Notes under the pieces: generated by a model
The model's database searches: none
What the model was told of the DNA's origin: nothing
What the model saw: the letters and a program-made list of their open reading frames with translations, nothing else
Position numbers and translations under genes: made by a program
DNA from: Actinomycetospora sp. NBRC 106375
GTDB taxonomy: Bacteria > Actinomycetota > Actinomycetes > Mycobacteriales > Pseudonocardiaceae
Reading direction: 5' to 3'
DNA: 64,000 nucleotides
Assembly: GCF_030269665.1 (NCBI RefSeq)
Contig: NZ_BSTS01000002.1
Coordinates: forward strand, 62,001 to 126,000
Shown: positions 8,143 to 17,109 of the stretch, piece by piece
How positions within the stretch are numbered: the stretch's first letter is position 1
Layout of the letters: every line of letters starts with the position of its first letter

Positions 8143-9741
8143 ATGACCGAGGCCGGAGACGCAGCGGAGCGGAGCTCGACCATCGATACCGACGAGACGG
8201 TCGACGTGGCCGTCGTCGGCTACGGGCCGGTCGGGATGGCGACGGCCGCGCTGCTCGGCGCCGCCGGCCACCGCGTCGTCGTGCTGGAGCGCTACGCCGG
8301 GCTGTACAACCTGCCGCGCGCGGCGATCTTCGACGACGAGACGATGCGGACGTTCGCGCGGATCGGCATCGCGGCGGAGCTGCTCCCGACGATCCACGTG
8401 CAGCGCAACTACGAGTGGCGCAATGCCGCGGGCGAGCTGCTCATCGAGCACGACTTCGCCGAGACCGGCCGCAGCGGCTGGGCCGAGTGGTACATGATGT
8501 TCCAGCCGCAGCTCGAGGAGGCGCTCGACCGCCGGGTCCGCGACGCCGGCGTCGACGTCCGCCTCTCCAGCCCCGTGACCGCGCTGACCGACCACGGCGA
8601 CCACGTCGAGCTGGAGGTCGACCGCGACCACACCGTCCGCGCCCGCTGGGTCATCGCCTGCGACGGCGGCAACAGCTTCGTGCGCGAGGCCCTGGGCCGG
8701 ACGATGGACGACTACGGGTTCTCCGAGCCCTGGATGGTCTGCGACTTCCGCTTCCGCGACCCGTCCGCTCCGCCCGCGGTGCCCACCGCGCGCCAGGTCG
8801 GCGACCCGGCCGGCCCCACCTCGATCATCTCGCTCGGCCCGCGCCACCACCGGTTCAGCTACATGCTCGACTCGGTCGGGGACTTCACCCTCGAGCGCGA
8901 CCCGGAGAAGGTCTGGGCACGGACCCGGCGCTGGCTCTCGCCCGACGACGCCGAGCTCATCCGCGTCGCGACCTACACGTTCCGCTCGCTGGTCACCGAC
9001 CGCTGGCGCGTCGGGCGCGTGCTGCTCGCCGGCGACGCCGCGCACCAGATGCCGCCGTTCCTCGGGCAGGGCATGTGCTCGGGCGTCCGCGACGCCCAGA
9101 ACCTCGCGTTCAAGCTCGACGCCGTCCTGCGCGGCCGGCGCGGTGACGAGGTGCTCGACACCTACCAGCAGGAGCGCGAGCCCCACGTCCGCGCCGTGAT
9201 CGAGAAGGGCATCGAGCTGGGCCGCCAGCAGACGGTGCGCGACCCGGAGCGCGCCGCCGAGCGCGACCGCGTCCTGCTCGCGCGCCGGGCGGCGGACCAG
9301 CACCCCGAGAAGATCGCGTTCCCGGGCCTGGCGGACGGCCTGCTCGCGGCGGCCTCGGGCCCGGGGCGCGGCGAGCTCGTCGCCCAGGGCGTCGTCGACG
9401 ACGGCACGACGCGCGACCGGCTCGACCAGGTCGTCGGCGGTGGCGGGCACCTGCTGCTCGACGCCCGCCGGGTCGTCCTCGACGCTCGCGTCACCGACGC
9501 CCTCGCCGCGGTCGGCGTCCGCGTCGTCCCGTTGCACGGGTCCGGCGCCGCCGCGCCCGACCACGTCGTCGACGCCGAGCACACCCACCTGGCGTGGCTC
9601 GCCGCGCGCGACGCCGTCGCCGTCGCCGTCCGGCCCGACTTCTACGTCTTCGGCACCGCGCCCGACGCGGCGGCCGCCGAGGCCCTCGCCCGCGAGCTGG
9701 CCGCCGCGCTCGGCGCGCCCGCCCCGGCCCTCACCAGCTGA
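8143..9741 (+). CDS. single-component FAD-dependent aromatic hydroxylase (probable resorcinol 4-hydroxylase, MhpA-like)
   Basis: The 532-residue group A flavin hydroxylase shows VAVVGYGPVGMATAALLG with the FAD GxGxxG (residues 26-31), the DG motif in VIACDGGNSFVRE, and the GD motif VLLAGDAAHQMPPFLGQGMCSGVRDAQNLAFKL. A C-terminal thioredoxin-like domain is typical of MhpA/phenol 2-monooxygenase-sized enzymes. ATG 8143 follows a strong AGGAGGAGC ribosome-binding site; an ATG 27 nt upstream lacks one. Known TsdB of R. jostii RHA1 is an NADH-specific single-component resorcinol 4-hydroxylase in a cluster with the same neighbours, and the divergent decarboxylase would supply resorcinol. Hydroxylation of another dihydroxylated aromatic cannot be excluded. 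The MFS transporter follows after 43 nt. Confidence 0.88.
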   Translation: MTEAGDAAERSSTIDTDETVDVAVVGYGPVGMATAALLGAAGHRVVVLERYAGLYNLPRAAIFDDETMRTFARIGIAAELLPTIHVQRNYEWRNAAGELLIEHDFAETGRSGWAEWYMMFQPQLEEALDRRVRDAGVDVRLSSPVTALTDHGDHVELEVDRDHTVRARWVIACDGGNSFVREALGRTMDDYGFSEPWMVCDFRFRDPSAPPAVPTARQVGDPAGPTSIISLGPRHHRFSYMLDSVGDFTLERDPEKVWARTRRWLSPDDAELIRVATYTFRSLVTDRWRVGRVLLAGDAAHQMPPFLGQGMCSGVRDAQNLAFKLDAVLRGRRGDEVLDTYQQEREPHVRAVIEKGIELGRQQTVRDPERAAERDRVLLARRAADQHPEKIAFPGLADGLLAAASGPGRGELVAQGVVDDGTTRDRLDQVVGGGGHLLLDARRVVLDARVTDALAAVGVRVVPLHGSGAAAPDHVVDAEHTHLAWLAARDAVAVAVRPDFYVFGTAPDAAAAEALARELAAALGAPAPALTS

Positions 9742-9784
9742 CCCTCCCGCCCGACCTCCCGCCAGAGCCGCCAGGAGCCCCGGA

Positions 9785-11017
9785 ATGACGTCCCCACCCA
9801 CCGAACGCCTCGTGCTGGTCCTCTCGGCGGGCTTCGCCGCGCTCGAGGGCTACGACCTCGCCTGCTACGGCGTCACGGTCCCGTCGCTGCTGAAGGACGG
9901 CGCGATCGGCGCCGACAAGACCGCCGCCGGCACCGTCGGCTCGCTGGTCGCGATCGGGATGCTGGTCGGGGCCGCCGTCTGCGCGGCGACCATCCGGCGT
10001 GCGGGCAGCCGGCGGCTGCTGCTCGGCGGCGCCGCCCTGTTCTCCCTGGGCATGCTCGTCTGCGCGATCGCCCCGACGTTCGCCCTGTTCGGGGCCGCGC
10101 GGCTCGCGGTCGGCGTCGGGCTGGGCATCGTGCTGCCGACGGTGACCGCCTACGTCGCCGACCTGTCCACGCCCGGGCGCCAGGCCCGCAACGTCGGGCT
10201 GATGATGTCCGGGTACGCGGGCGGCGCCCTGCTCGCGCCGCTGCTCGGGGCCGCGCTGCTGAGCGACGCGAGCTGGCGCTGGATCTACGCGATCGGCGCG
10301 GCGCCGGCCCTGCTGCTGCTCCCGCTCGCGTTCCGCATGCTGCCGGAGAGCCCGGCGCACGAGCAGGTCGACGGCCCCCGCCGCGGTGACCTGCTGGGTC
10401 TGCGCCCGCTGCTCGCCCGCGGCCGGTGGGGCACGACGCTGCTGTTCTGGGCCATGTCGTTCTGCGGCCTGCTGCTGGTGTTCGGCATCAGCACGTGGCT
10501 GCCGACGATCATGCAGGCGGCGGGCTACTCGCTCGGGTCCTCGCTGCTGCAGACCGCCGCGCTGTGGGTCGGCGCCGGCGTCGGCATGGTGCTCGGCGGG
10601 AAGGTCGCCGACCGCGTCGGCATCAAGCCCGTCGTCGCCGTCGCGTTCCTCGCCGGCGCCGCGAGCCTGCTGGTCATGAGCGCCCGCCCGGCGCTCGGCC
10701 TGCTGTTCCTGCTGATGTTCGTCGCCGGGCTCGGCCTCATCGGCTCGCAGGTGCTGACCAACGCCTACATCGTCGGCCACCACCCGCCGGAGCTGCGCGG
10801 CCGCGCCATCGGCTGGGCGCTCTCGGTCGGGCGCCTCGGTGCGATCGCCGGGCCGCTGATGGGCGCGGCGATCCTGTCCTCCGGGCTGGGCGTCGCGTGG
10901 AACTTCTACCTGTTCGCGATCCCCGGCGTCCTCGGGGCGCTGCTCGCGGCCGCGGTCCCGGCGGTCCGGGCCCGGGCGGCCGCGGGCGACGCCGACGGCG
11001 CCCGGGTCAGCGCCTGA
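9785..11017 (+). CDS. MFS aromatic acid:H+ symporter-type transporter
   Basis: The 410-residue permease has about 12 transmembrane segments. The AAHS signature is seen in GFAALEGYDLACYGVTVPSLL of TM1, with its acidic residues, and in LGGKVADRVGIKPV in the TM8-9 loop, with the large hydrophilic loop after TM6 (ESPAHEQVDGPRRG). AAHS transporters such as PcaK, and TsdT in the RHA1 gamma-resorcylate cluster, import aromatic acids by proton symport. ATG 9785 is the first in-frame start after the hydroxylase stop. Position between the hydroxylase and the IclR gene suggests uptake of the carboxylated aromatic substrate of this cluster. Confidence 0.9.
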   Translation: MTSPPTERLVLVLSAGFAALEGYDLACYGVTVPSLLKDGAIGADKTAAGTVGSLVAIGMLVGAAVCAATIRRAGSRRLLLGGAALFSLGMLVCAIAPTFALFGAARLAVGVGLGIVLPTVTAYVADLSTPGRQARNVGLMMSGYAGGALLAPLLGAALLSDASWRWIYAIGAAPALLLLPLAFRMLPESPAHEQVDGPRRGDLLGLRPLLARGRWGTTLLFWAMSFCGLLLVFGISTWLPTIMQAAGYSLGSSLLQTAALWVGAGVGMVLGGKVADRVGIKPVVAVAFLAGAASLLVMSARPALGLLFLLMFVAGLGLIGSQVLTNAYIVGHHPPELRGRAIGWALSVGRLGAIAGPLMGAAILSSGLGVAWNFYLFAIPGVLGALLAAAVPAVRARAAAGDADGARVSA

Positions 11018-11054
11018 GGACCGCGCCCGTGGACCGCGCCCGACGTCCGCGGCG

Positions 11055-11864
11055 GTGGCCGTGACTAGGGTCGACGCCGTGGCCGGCGAGGACGATCCCG
11101 AACCCGCGGCGGGCGCGTCCCGGCAGGGGATCCAGTCGGTCGAGATCGCGATGACCGTGCTCACCGCCCTCGAGAGCGGCGGCGGCCCGATGAGCCTCAC
11201 CCAGATCGCGCAGGCGAGCGACATGGGCCCGAGCAAGGCCCACCGCTACCTCGTCAGCCTGGGGCGGGCCGGTCTCGTCGCGCAGTCGCGCAGCTCCGGG
11301 CTCTACGACATGGGCCCGGCGCTGCGCCGCCTCGGCGCCGAGTCGCTGCGGCGCATGGACGAGGTCGGGCTGGTCTCGCAGTACATCCCGGGTCTCCGTG
11401 ACCGGACGGGCCACGCGGTCAACCTCGCCGTCTGGGGCGACCACGGGCCGGTCATCGTGCGGTGGGACTACGGCGCCTACGCCCTGCCGATCACGGTGCG
11501 GGTCGGGGCGACGATGCCGCTGCTGACGTCGTCGGTCGGTCGCGTCTACCTCGCCCACCTCCCCCGCTCGCTCACCGAGCCCGTCCTGCTCGCGCAGCAG
11601 GCCGACACCGGCGGGCACACCGCGGCCGAGGTCGACCGCATCACCGAGGAGGTGCGCCGGCAGGGGTACGCGCTGACCTCGGGCGGCGTCATCCCGGGCA
11701 TCGCGTCGGTCGCGGCGCCGGTGCTCACCACCGGCGACTCGCTGCCCCTCGTCGTCGCCCTCGCGCTGCCCGAGCGGGCCGCCACCGACGCGGTGCTGCG
11801 CGACGTCACCGCCGCGCTGGTGGAGGCGACCGCGGCCATGTCCGCCGAGCTCGGCGCCGCGTAA
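11055..11864 (+). CDS. IclR family transcriptional regulator of the aromatic cluster
   Basis: The 269-residue protein (261 from the alternative GTG 11079) has an N-terminal winged helix (SVEIAMTVLTALESGGGPMSLTQIAQASDMGPSKAHRYLVSLGRAGLV) and a C-terminal GAF-like effector domain ending with GIASVAAPVLTTGDSLPLVVALALP. A TAGGGT -10 at 11066-11071 lies 7 nt before GTG 11079, which suggests a leaderless transcript from the later start. Known TsdR, the gamma-resorcylate regulator of RHA1, is also IclR-type and sits beside decarboxylase, hydroxylase and transporter genes. It probably binds the dyads at 8066-8101 and may sense the aromatic substrate or a pathway intermediate; both points are inference. 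Confidence 0.88.
   Translation: MAVTRVDAVAGEDDPEPAAGASRQGIQSVEIAMTVLTALESGGGPMSLTQIAQASDMGPSKAHRYLVSLGRAGLVAQSRSSGLYDMGPALRRLGAESLRRMDEVGLVSQYIPGLRDRTGHAVNLAVWGDHGPVIVRWDYGAYALPITVRVGATMPLLTSSVGRVYLAHLPRSLTEPVLLAQQADTGGHTAAEVDRITEEVRRQGYALTSGGVIPGIASVAAPVLTTGDSLPLVVALALPERAATDAVLRDVTAALVEATAAMSAELGAA
11066..11071 (+). promoter_or_regulatory. candidate -10 element for a leaderless IclR transcript
   Basis: TAGGGT ends 7 nt before GTG 11079, the spacing of actinobacterial leaderless promoters. No ribosome-binding site precedes that GTG. If it is used, the regulator is 261 residues. Confidence 0.45.
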
Positions 11865-11948
11865 ATCGCGGGTGCCGCGCCCGCCCTCCTGGCTACCGTC
11901 TCGACCCGAGGAGCCGGCTGCCGAGACGCGGAGGGAGACGACCGGACC

Positions 11949-13114
11949 ATGGAGAAGATCAGCGACCGCCTGCTCAACTGGGCCTCGATCCTCGATGCGG
12001 GCACCCGCGAGCAGGCCGAGCGCACGGCGACGATGCCGTTCATCCGCCCGCACCTCGCGCTCATGCCCGACGCGCACCTGGGCCGCGGCGCGACGGTCGG
12101 CTCGGTGATCCCGACGCGGCGGGCGATCATGCCCGCGGCGGTCGGCGTCGACATCGGCTGCGGGATGGCGGCGGTGCGGACGCAGTTCGACGTCGAGGAC
12201 CTCCACCGGAAAGGCTCGCTCGCCCCGCTGCGGGAGGCGATCGAGCGGGCGATCCCGCTGGGCGCCGGGCACCACAACCGCAAGGTGGTGGCCACCTCGG
12301 TGCCGCGGGTCGAGGAGCTCACGGCCATGGCCGAGGAGGCCGGGTTCGACCCGTCACGGACAAGAAGGGGTGGGAGGCGCAGCTCGGCACGCTGGGCAGC
12401 GGCAACCACTTCATCGAGGTCACCGTCGACGAGGAGGGCCGGGTGTGGCTGTTCCTGCACTCCGGCTCCCGGGGCGTGGGCAACAAGATCGCGCAGCGGC
12501 ACACGGCCGTGGCCCGCGAGAACTGCGCCGGCGTCGAGCTGCCCGACCGGGACCTCGCGTACCTCACCGAGGACACCGACGAGTTCTGGGCCTACATCCG
12601 CGAGCTGCGGTGGGCGCAGCACTATGCCCTGCGGGGCCGCGAGGAGATGATGGACCGCGTGGTGCGGCAGACGGCGGAGTTCGTCGGCGCCGACGTGGTC
12701 GAGCAGGAGCGGGTGAACTGCCACCACAACTACACCGCGCAGGAGACCCACTTCGGCGAGCAGGTGTGGGTGTCCCGCAAGGGCGCCATCGACGCCTCGA
12801 CGGGCCGCGCCGGCCTGATCCCGGGGTCGATGGGCACCGCGTCGTACGTCGTGACCGGCAAGGGCGACGCGATGTCGCTGACCAGCGCACCGCACGGGGC
12901 CGGGCGGGCGTACTCGCGGACGAAGGCCCGCGCGACCTTCACCCACGACCAGCTGCGGGCGGCCATGGCCGGGATCGAGTACCGGGACACGGACGCGTTC
13001 CTCGACGAGATCCCCGCCGCGTACAAGGACGTCGACGTGGTCATGGCCGACGCGGCCGACCTCGTCGAGGTCCGGCACACGCTGCGGCAGGTCGTGAACG
13101 TCAAGGGCACGTAG
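11949..13114 (+). pseudogene. rtcB: RtcB family 3'-phosphate RNA-splicing ligase, interrupted by an apparent 1-nt frameshift
   Basis: RtcB joins RNA 2',3'-cyclic-phosphate or 3'-phosphate ends to 5'-OH ends using GTP and Mn2+. The N-terminal part (from ATG 11949 with GGAGGGAG upstream) has MPDAHLGRGATVGSVIP and the metal-binding VGVDIGCGMAAVRT. The C-terminal part, in another frame, has LGTLGSGNHFIEV, the CHHNYTAQETHFGEQVWVSRKG region, PGSMGTASYVV and APHGAGRAYSR with the histidine guanylylated in the family. The frame changes near 12348: restoring one G in GACCCGTCACGG would join EAGFDP directly to VTDKKGWEAQLGT. Together the two parts give about 388 residues, normal for this family. All catalytic motifs are present, so recent mutation, a sequencing error and programmed frameshifting are all possible. 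Confidence 0.85.
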
Positions 13115-13126
13115 TGCGCCCGGCGG

Positions 13127-13163
13127 GACGGCGGTGGTGCCCCGCGCCTACACCACCGCCGTC
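13127..13163. terminator. bidirectional hairpin terminator between rtcB and the P450 gene
   Basis: Perfect 13-bp arms GACGGCGGTGGTG and CACCACCGCCGTC flank an 11-nt loop that contains the P450 stop codon (minus strand, 13148-13150). The right arm encodes the last residues of the P450 protein. There is no clear U-tract, as is common in high-GC actinobacteria. Confidence 0.7.
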
Positions 13164-16100
13164 TCGCCCCAGATGTCCTCGAGATACCGGCCCGAGGACC
13201 GCAGGCCGGCGAGCCAGGCCTCGCCGTCGGCCTCGCCGGCGCCCGTCCTCGCCCGGAACACGGCCACGAGCGCCGCCCGCACGCCCGGCGCCATCGTCGA
13301 GGCGTTGCCACACACGTAGACCACGGCGTCGTGCTGCATCGCGGTCCAGACGTCGTCGGCGGCGGCCTCGAGCGCGTGCTGGACGTAGCGGTGCGGATAG
13401 CCCGACACCCGCGAGTACGCCGGGTACAGCGTCGCGACGCCCGCCTTCTCGAACGCCGCGAGCTCGTCGGCGTAGAGCAGGTCGTCCTCCGGGTCGCGGC
13501 AGCCGAGGAACAGCAGCGACCGGGCGATCGGCACGCCCTTCGCGCGCAGCGACTCGCGTTCCTGGAGGAACCCGCGGAACGGCGCCATGCCCGTCCCCGC
13601 CCCGACCATGATCATCGGAACGTGGGGGTTCTCCGGCGGCCGGAACGCGATACTGGGGCTGCGCACGAACGTGAACACGGTGCCGCCCTCGGGCACGTCG
13701 TCGAGGTGCCCGGAGCACACGCCCCGGTACGTCGTCCCGTCGCCGGCCCGCGCCGGGCCCTCCAGCACGCCGACCGTCAGCGCGACGTCCGACGACGCCT
13801 GGGGCGACGAGGAGATCGAGTAGAAGCGCGGGCGCAGCGGCGGCAGGAGGTCCAGGAAGTCGGCGAACGCCAGCTCGCAGTCCGGGTGCGCCTCGAGCAG
13901 CTCGAGCAGCGTGCGCCGCGGCTTGGCGATCTGCTCGCGGTACGCCGCCTTGGCGTCGTCGTCGGTGCCGGCGAGCGCCGCGAGCGCGTCGCGCTCCGCG
14001 CCGGCGGGCATCGCCGCCGCCATCGCCGCGAGCCCCGCGCGGCTCGCCACGTCCTGCAGCTCGACGCAGCCGGCGAGGATCGCGAGCAGCGGGTACGGCT
14101 CGCCGACGGGCAGGTGGGTGGGCGCGCTCCCGCTCGCCGTCAGCGTCGCGAACTGCCCGCCGTCGAGACGGAACCGCGCGATGGTCCGGTTGACCAGGCC
14201 GATCGGGTTGCGGGGCAGCACGCCGAGGTGGTCACCGGTGCCGTAGGTGGCGCCGGCCGGCATCGCGATCTCGAGGTGGCGCACCGACCGCCCGCCCGGC
14301 GTCCCCGCCCGGGCGGTGAGCTCGCGGTTGACGCGCACCGTCGCCGCCTGCCCGCGGTACGACTGCAGCACCGGGCTCGCGGTGCGGCGCTGCTCGAGCA
14401 CCACCGACAGCCGCGGCCCGCCCGCCGCGGTGGCCGTCGACGCCGCGTCGAGCCCGAGCGCGGCACCGAGGGCGTCCCACAGGCCGGAGTACCAGTCCTC
14501 GAACTGCGCGTCGAAGTCACCGCGGGCGTCGCCCTCGCCGCGCGGGTACACGCGCGTCCCGCCCCTCGCCTCCAGTCCGGCGTCGACGCGGGTCGGGACG
14601 GCCTGGTAGGTCGCGGCCCAGTCGCGGTTGCCGCACCCGAAGACCGTGAACCGCACCGCGGTCGCGGAGGCGGCGTCGGAGTCCAGCCAGGCGCAGAACT
14701 TCCCGGCGTTGTCCGGCGGTTCGCCGTTGTAGGACGAGGTCACGACGACCACGGCGCCCTCGGTCGGCAGCTCGCCGACGGCCTCGTCGAGCGCCGCGGT
14801 GCGGGCGGTGTAGCCGCGGTCGGTGCCCTCGCGGGCGATCCGGGTGGCGAGGTCCTCGGCGGCACCGAGGTTGGACCCGAACAGCACGAGCAGCGGCGTG
14901 CCGTGCCGGTCCGACGGCGCGACGGCCAGCGTCGCCGGGCGCGGCTCGGCCGCGGTCACGGCGGCCGGACGCGGTGCCGAGCCCCAGGTCCGGCCCTCCC
15001 GTGGCCGGACCGTGATCGTCAGCCCCTGCGGCTTGATGGTCAGCGACTCCTTGATCTTCAGCTGGTAGTCCGCGTGGTCGACCAGCTCGAAGCGCTGCAG
15101 CAGCATCCCGAGCACGAGCGTCGCCTCCTGCAGCGCGAACTGCCGCCCGATGCAGGCCCGCTGCCCCGAGCCGAACGGCCGGTAGGCGTTGGGGGGCAGC
15201 GCGTCGAGGCGCTCGGGGGCCATGTGGTCGGGGTTGAACTCGCGCGCGTCCGGGCCCCAGACCTCGGTGAGCCGGTGCAGCATCGGCGTGAGCGCGATGA
15301 CCGACGTCCCCGGGTCGAACGGGCCGTACCCGCCGACGGTCTCGCCGGGCTGCCGCGCCTGGCGGGTGAACGCGGGCGCGGTCGGCCAGAGCCGCAGGGT
15401 CTCGTCGAGGATCTGGCGGATGTAGCCGAGGCGGCCGATCTGCGCGACGGTCGGCGCCGCGTCCGGGTCGGTGCCGAGGACGCGGTCCACCTCCTCCTGG
15501 GCGCGGGCGACGACGTCGGGGTTCTTGAGCAGGTAGTACACGGCGAACGACAGCAGCCCGCTCGTCGTCTCGTGCCCGGCGATGAGGAAGGTGCCGCACT
15601 GCGCCACGATGTTGTGGTCGGGCAGCGTGTTCCCCTGCTTGTCGGTGCCGACGAGCATGTGCCCGAGCAGGTCGCTGCCCGGCTCCCCGGACGCGCGCCG
15701 TTCCTGGACGATCTTCTCGATCGTGTCGTCCATGAACTTGCCGTTCGCCACGAAGCGCTTCTGGGCGCCCCGCCGGAGCTTGATCTGCGCCGGGAACATC
15801 CGCTGGCGCTTGTTGCTCTCGGCGAGGGTCGCCATCATCGCCTCGACGAACGGGTGCTGGGAGTCGCGGTAGAACGAGTTGAACCGGTACCCGAACCCGC
15901 AGAGGGCGATGGTGTCCAGGGTCAGCCGCGTCATGTCCGCCGCGACGTCGATCGGCTCGTCGGGGTTGAGCCGGTCCCACTTGAGCATCAGCTGCTGGGC
16001 GATGTCGACCATCGGGTCGAGGTAGCCCTTCATCGCCCAGGTCGAGAAGCTCGGCAGCAGGATGTCGTGCGCGGACTTCCACAGCGGGTCGGCGGTGTCC

Positions 16101-16399
16101 GCGGTGAACAGGCCGGCGCTCTGGTGGGTCTTGCGGATCTCGCGCTGACCGGACCCGACGAGCTTGTCGAAGCGGGCGTCGTCGCACAGGTCCTGGACCA
16201 TCTCCAGCCCGGAGACGACGTACGACGCGCCGCTCGGCGTGTGGATCGCGAAGATCGGGCCGTACTGCTCCGCCAGCTCCATCACGCTCTGGATCAGCCG
16301 CATCGTGTCGATGTCGCGGGCGTTGCCGATGATCGGCAGGGGCTTCGGCCCGGGGATGTCGGCGAGCGAGTGCGCGGGCGCGGCGGGGGTGGTGGTCAT
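13148..16399 (-). CDS. self-sufficient cytochrome P450 / NADPH reductase fusion (CYP102, P450 BM3-like)
   Basis: This 1083-residue fusion resembles P450 BM3, a soluble fatty-acid hydroxylase. The heme domain shows the I-helix AGHETTSG (274-281), the ExxR motif ETLR (333-336) and the heme loop RPFGSGQRACIGRQ with Cys416. Phe98 in SAGLFTADT sits where BM3 Phe87 shapes the substrate pocket. After a short linker come an FMN flavodoxin domain (LLVLFGSNLGAAEDLA, VVTSSYNGEPPDNA), the FAD domain (RFYSISSSPQ) and the NADPH domain (GAGTGMAPFRGFLQER) ending DIWGETAVV. Its ATG overlaps the stop of the upstream membrane-protein gene by 4 nt, so the three-gene operon is translationally coupled. Fatty acids or related long-chain substrates are likely but unproven. 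Confidence 0.94.
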   Translation of the reverse strand: MTTTPAAPAHSLADIPGPKPLPIIGNARDIDTMRLIQSVMELAEQYGPIFAIHTPSGASYVVSGLEMVQDLCDDARFDKLVGSGQREIRKTHQSAGLFTADTADPLWKSAHDILLPSFSTWAMKGYLDPMVDIAQQLMLKWDRLNPDEPIDVAADMTRLTLDTIALCGFGYRFNSFYRDSQHPFVEAMMATLAESNKRQRMFPAQIKLRRGAQKRFVANGKFMDDTIEKIVQERRASGEPGSDLLGHMLVGTDKQGNTLPDHNIVAQCGTFLIAGHETTSGLLSFAVYYLLKNPDVVARAQEEVDRVLGTDPDAAPTVAQIGRLGYIRQILDETLRLWPTAPAFTRQARQPGETVGGYGPFDPGTSVIALTPMLHRLTEVWGPDAREFNPDHMAPERLDALPPNAYRPFGSGQRACIGRQFALQEATLVLGMLLQRFELVDHADYQLKIKESLTIKPQGLTITVRPREGRTWGSAPRPAAVTAAEPRPATLAVAPSDRHGTPLLVLFGSNLGAAEDLATRIAREGTDRGYTARTAALDEAVGELPTEGAVVVVTSSYNGEPPDNAGKFCAWLDSDAASATAVRFTVFGCGNRDWAATYQAVPTRVDAGLEARGGTRVYPRGEGDARGDFDAQFEDWYSGLWDALGAALGLDAASTATAAGGPRLSVVLEQRRTASPVLQSYRGQAATVRVNRELTARAGTPGGRSVRHLEIAMPAGATYGTGDHLGVLPRNPIGLVNRTIARFRLDGGQFATLTASGSAPTHLPVGEPYPLLAILAGCVELQDVASRAGLAAMAAAMPAGAERDALAALAGTDDDAKAAYREQIAKPRRTLLELLEAHPDCELAFADFLDLLPPLRPRFYSISSSPQASSDVALTVGVLEGPARAGDGTTYRGVCSGHLDDVPEGGTVFTFVRSPSIAFRPPENPHVPMIMVGAGTGMAPFRGFLQERESLRAKGVPIARSLLFLGCRDPEDDLLYADELAAFEKAGVATLYPAYSRVSGYPHRYVQHALEAAADDVWTAMQHDAVVYVCGNASTMAPGVRAALVAVFRARTGAGEADGEAWLAGLRSSGRYLEDIWGETAVV

Positions 16400-17109
16400 G
16401 GCTCGCTCCTCGGGGTCGGGACGGGGGTCGGTGCGGGGGGCGCCGCCTGCTCCGCGGGCGCGCGTCGCTGCCGGCGGTCGAGGCGCAGCAGCACGACGGC
16501 GACGAGCAGCACCCAGGCCGGCAGGACGAGCAGGCTCGCGGGGTGGTCGGTCGCGGTCAGCAGGAGCCAGGCCGCGAGGAGGTAGGAGACGATCGCGGCC
16601 CCGCGCGGCATGACGCCGGCGGCGCGCAGCATCCCCGTCGTGGTCAGCGCGAACATGCCCGCGCCGCGGACCGAGAACAGGAAGACCAGGCCGTAGCCGA
16701 GCGCCGACAGCCCGCGCGCGATGTCCGGGTCGAGGGGCGCGCCGCCGCCGATCGTCGTCAGCAGGACCGGCGTCGCGACGGCCGCCGTCCCCGCGAACAG
16801 GAGCGTGACGAACAGCGCCGCCGACAGCAGGTTGAGCCCGTGGGCGATGGCCGACGGGCTCGTCTCCCGGGCGTCGAGGACCGAGCGCAGCGCGACCGCG
16901 AACCAGAGGAAGGCGATCCCGGCCAGGGGCACGAGGTAGATGGCGACGGCCGTGACCACGGTGTCGCCCGCGCCGCCGTAGAAGGCGCCGTAGTCGGTGT
17001 CCGACGCGCCGAGGTGCGGGACGTTGTTCACGGTCAGCATCGCCGCCACGAACAGGGCGGCGAACACGATGCCCATGATCGCGGTGAACCGCGGGGTCGC
17101 CGCCGTCAC
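16396..17109 (-). CDS. multi-pass membrane protein coupled to the P450 fusion
   Basis: The 237-residue integral membrane protein has about six to seven hydrophobic segments (ITAIMGIVFAALFVAAMLTV, VTAVAIYLVPLAGIAFLWF, LNLLSAALFVTLLFAG, YGLVFLFSVRGAGMFAL, AIVSYLLAAWLLLT, SLLVLPAWVLLVAVVLL) and a proline-rich cytoplasmic tail. The GTG start at 17109 overlaps the stop of the 57-residue gene (GTGA), and its own stop overlaps the P450 start (ATGA). No enzymatic motif is recognised. Coupling suggests a job linked to the P450, such as substrate handling or membrane delivery. The family is not recognised; it could belong to one of the small DUF membrane families. Confidence 0.8.
   Translation of the reverse strand: MTAATPRFTAIMGIVFAALFVAAMLTVNNVPHLGASDTDYGAFYGGAGDTVVTAVAIYLVPLAGIAFLWFAVALRSVLDARETSPSAIAHGLNLLSAALFVTLLFAGTAAVATPVLLTTIGGGAPLDPDIARGLSALGYGLVFLFSVRGAGMFALTTTGMLRAAGVMPRGAAIVSYLLAAWLLLTATDHPASLLVLPAWVLLVAVVLLRLDRRQRRAPAEQAAPPAPTPVPTPRSEP

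Noticed and set aside
11865-11948. tRNA-like or small RNA substrate next to rtcB
   Set aside because: No cloverleaf or conserved RNA motif was found; it looks like a short leader with a ribosome-binding site.
13331-16585. Open frame of 1084 codons on the plus strand opposite the P450 fusion
   Set aside because: Antisense shadow of a protein with unmistakable P450 and reductase motifs; low complexity and no recognisable domain.
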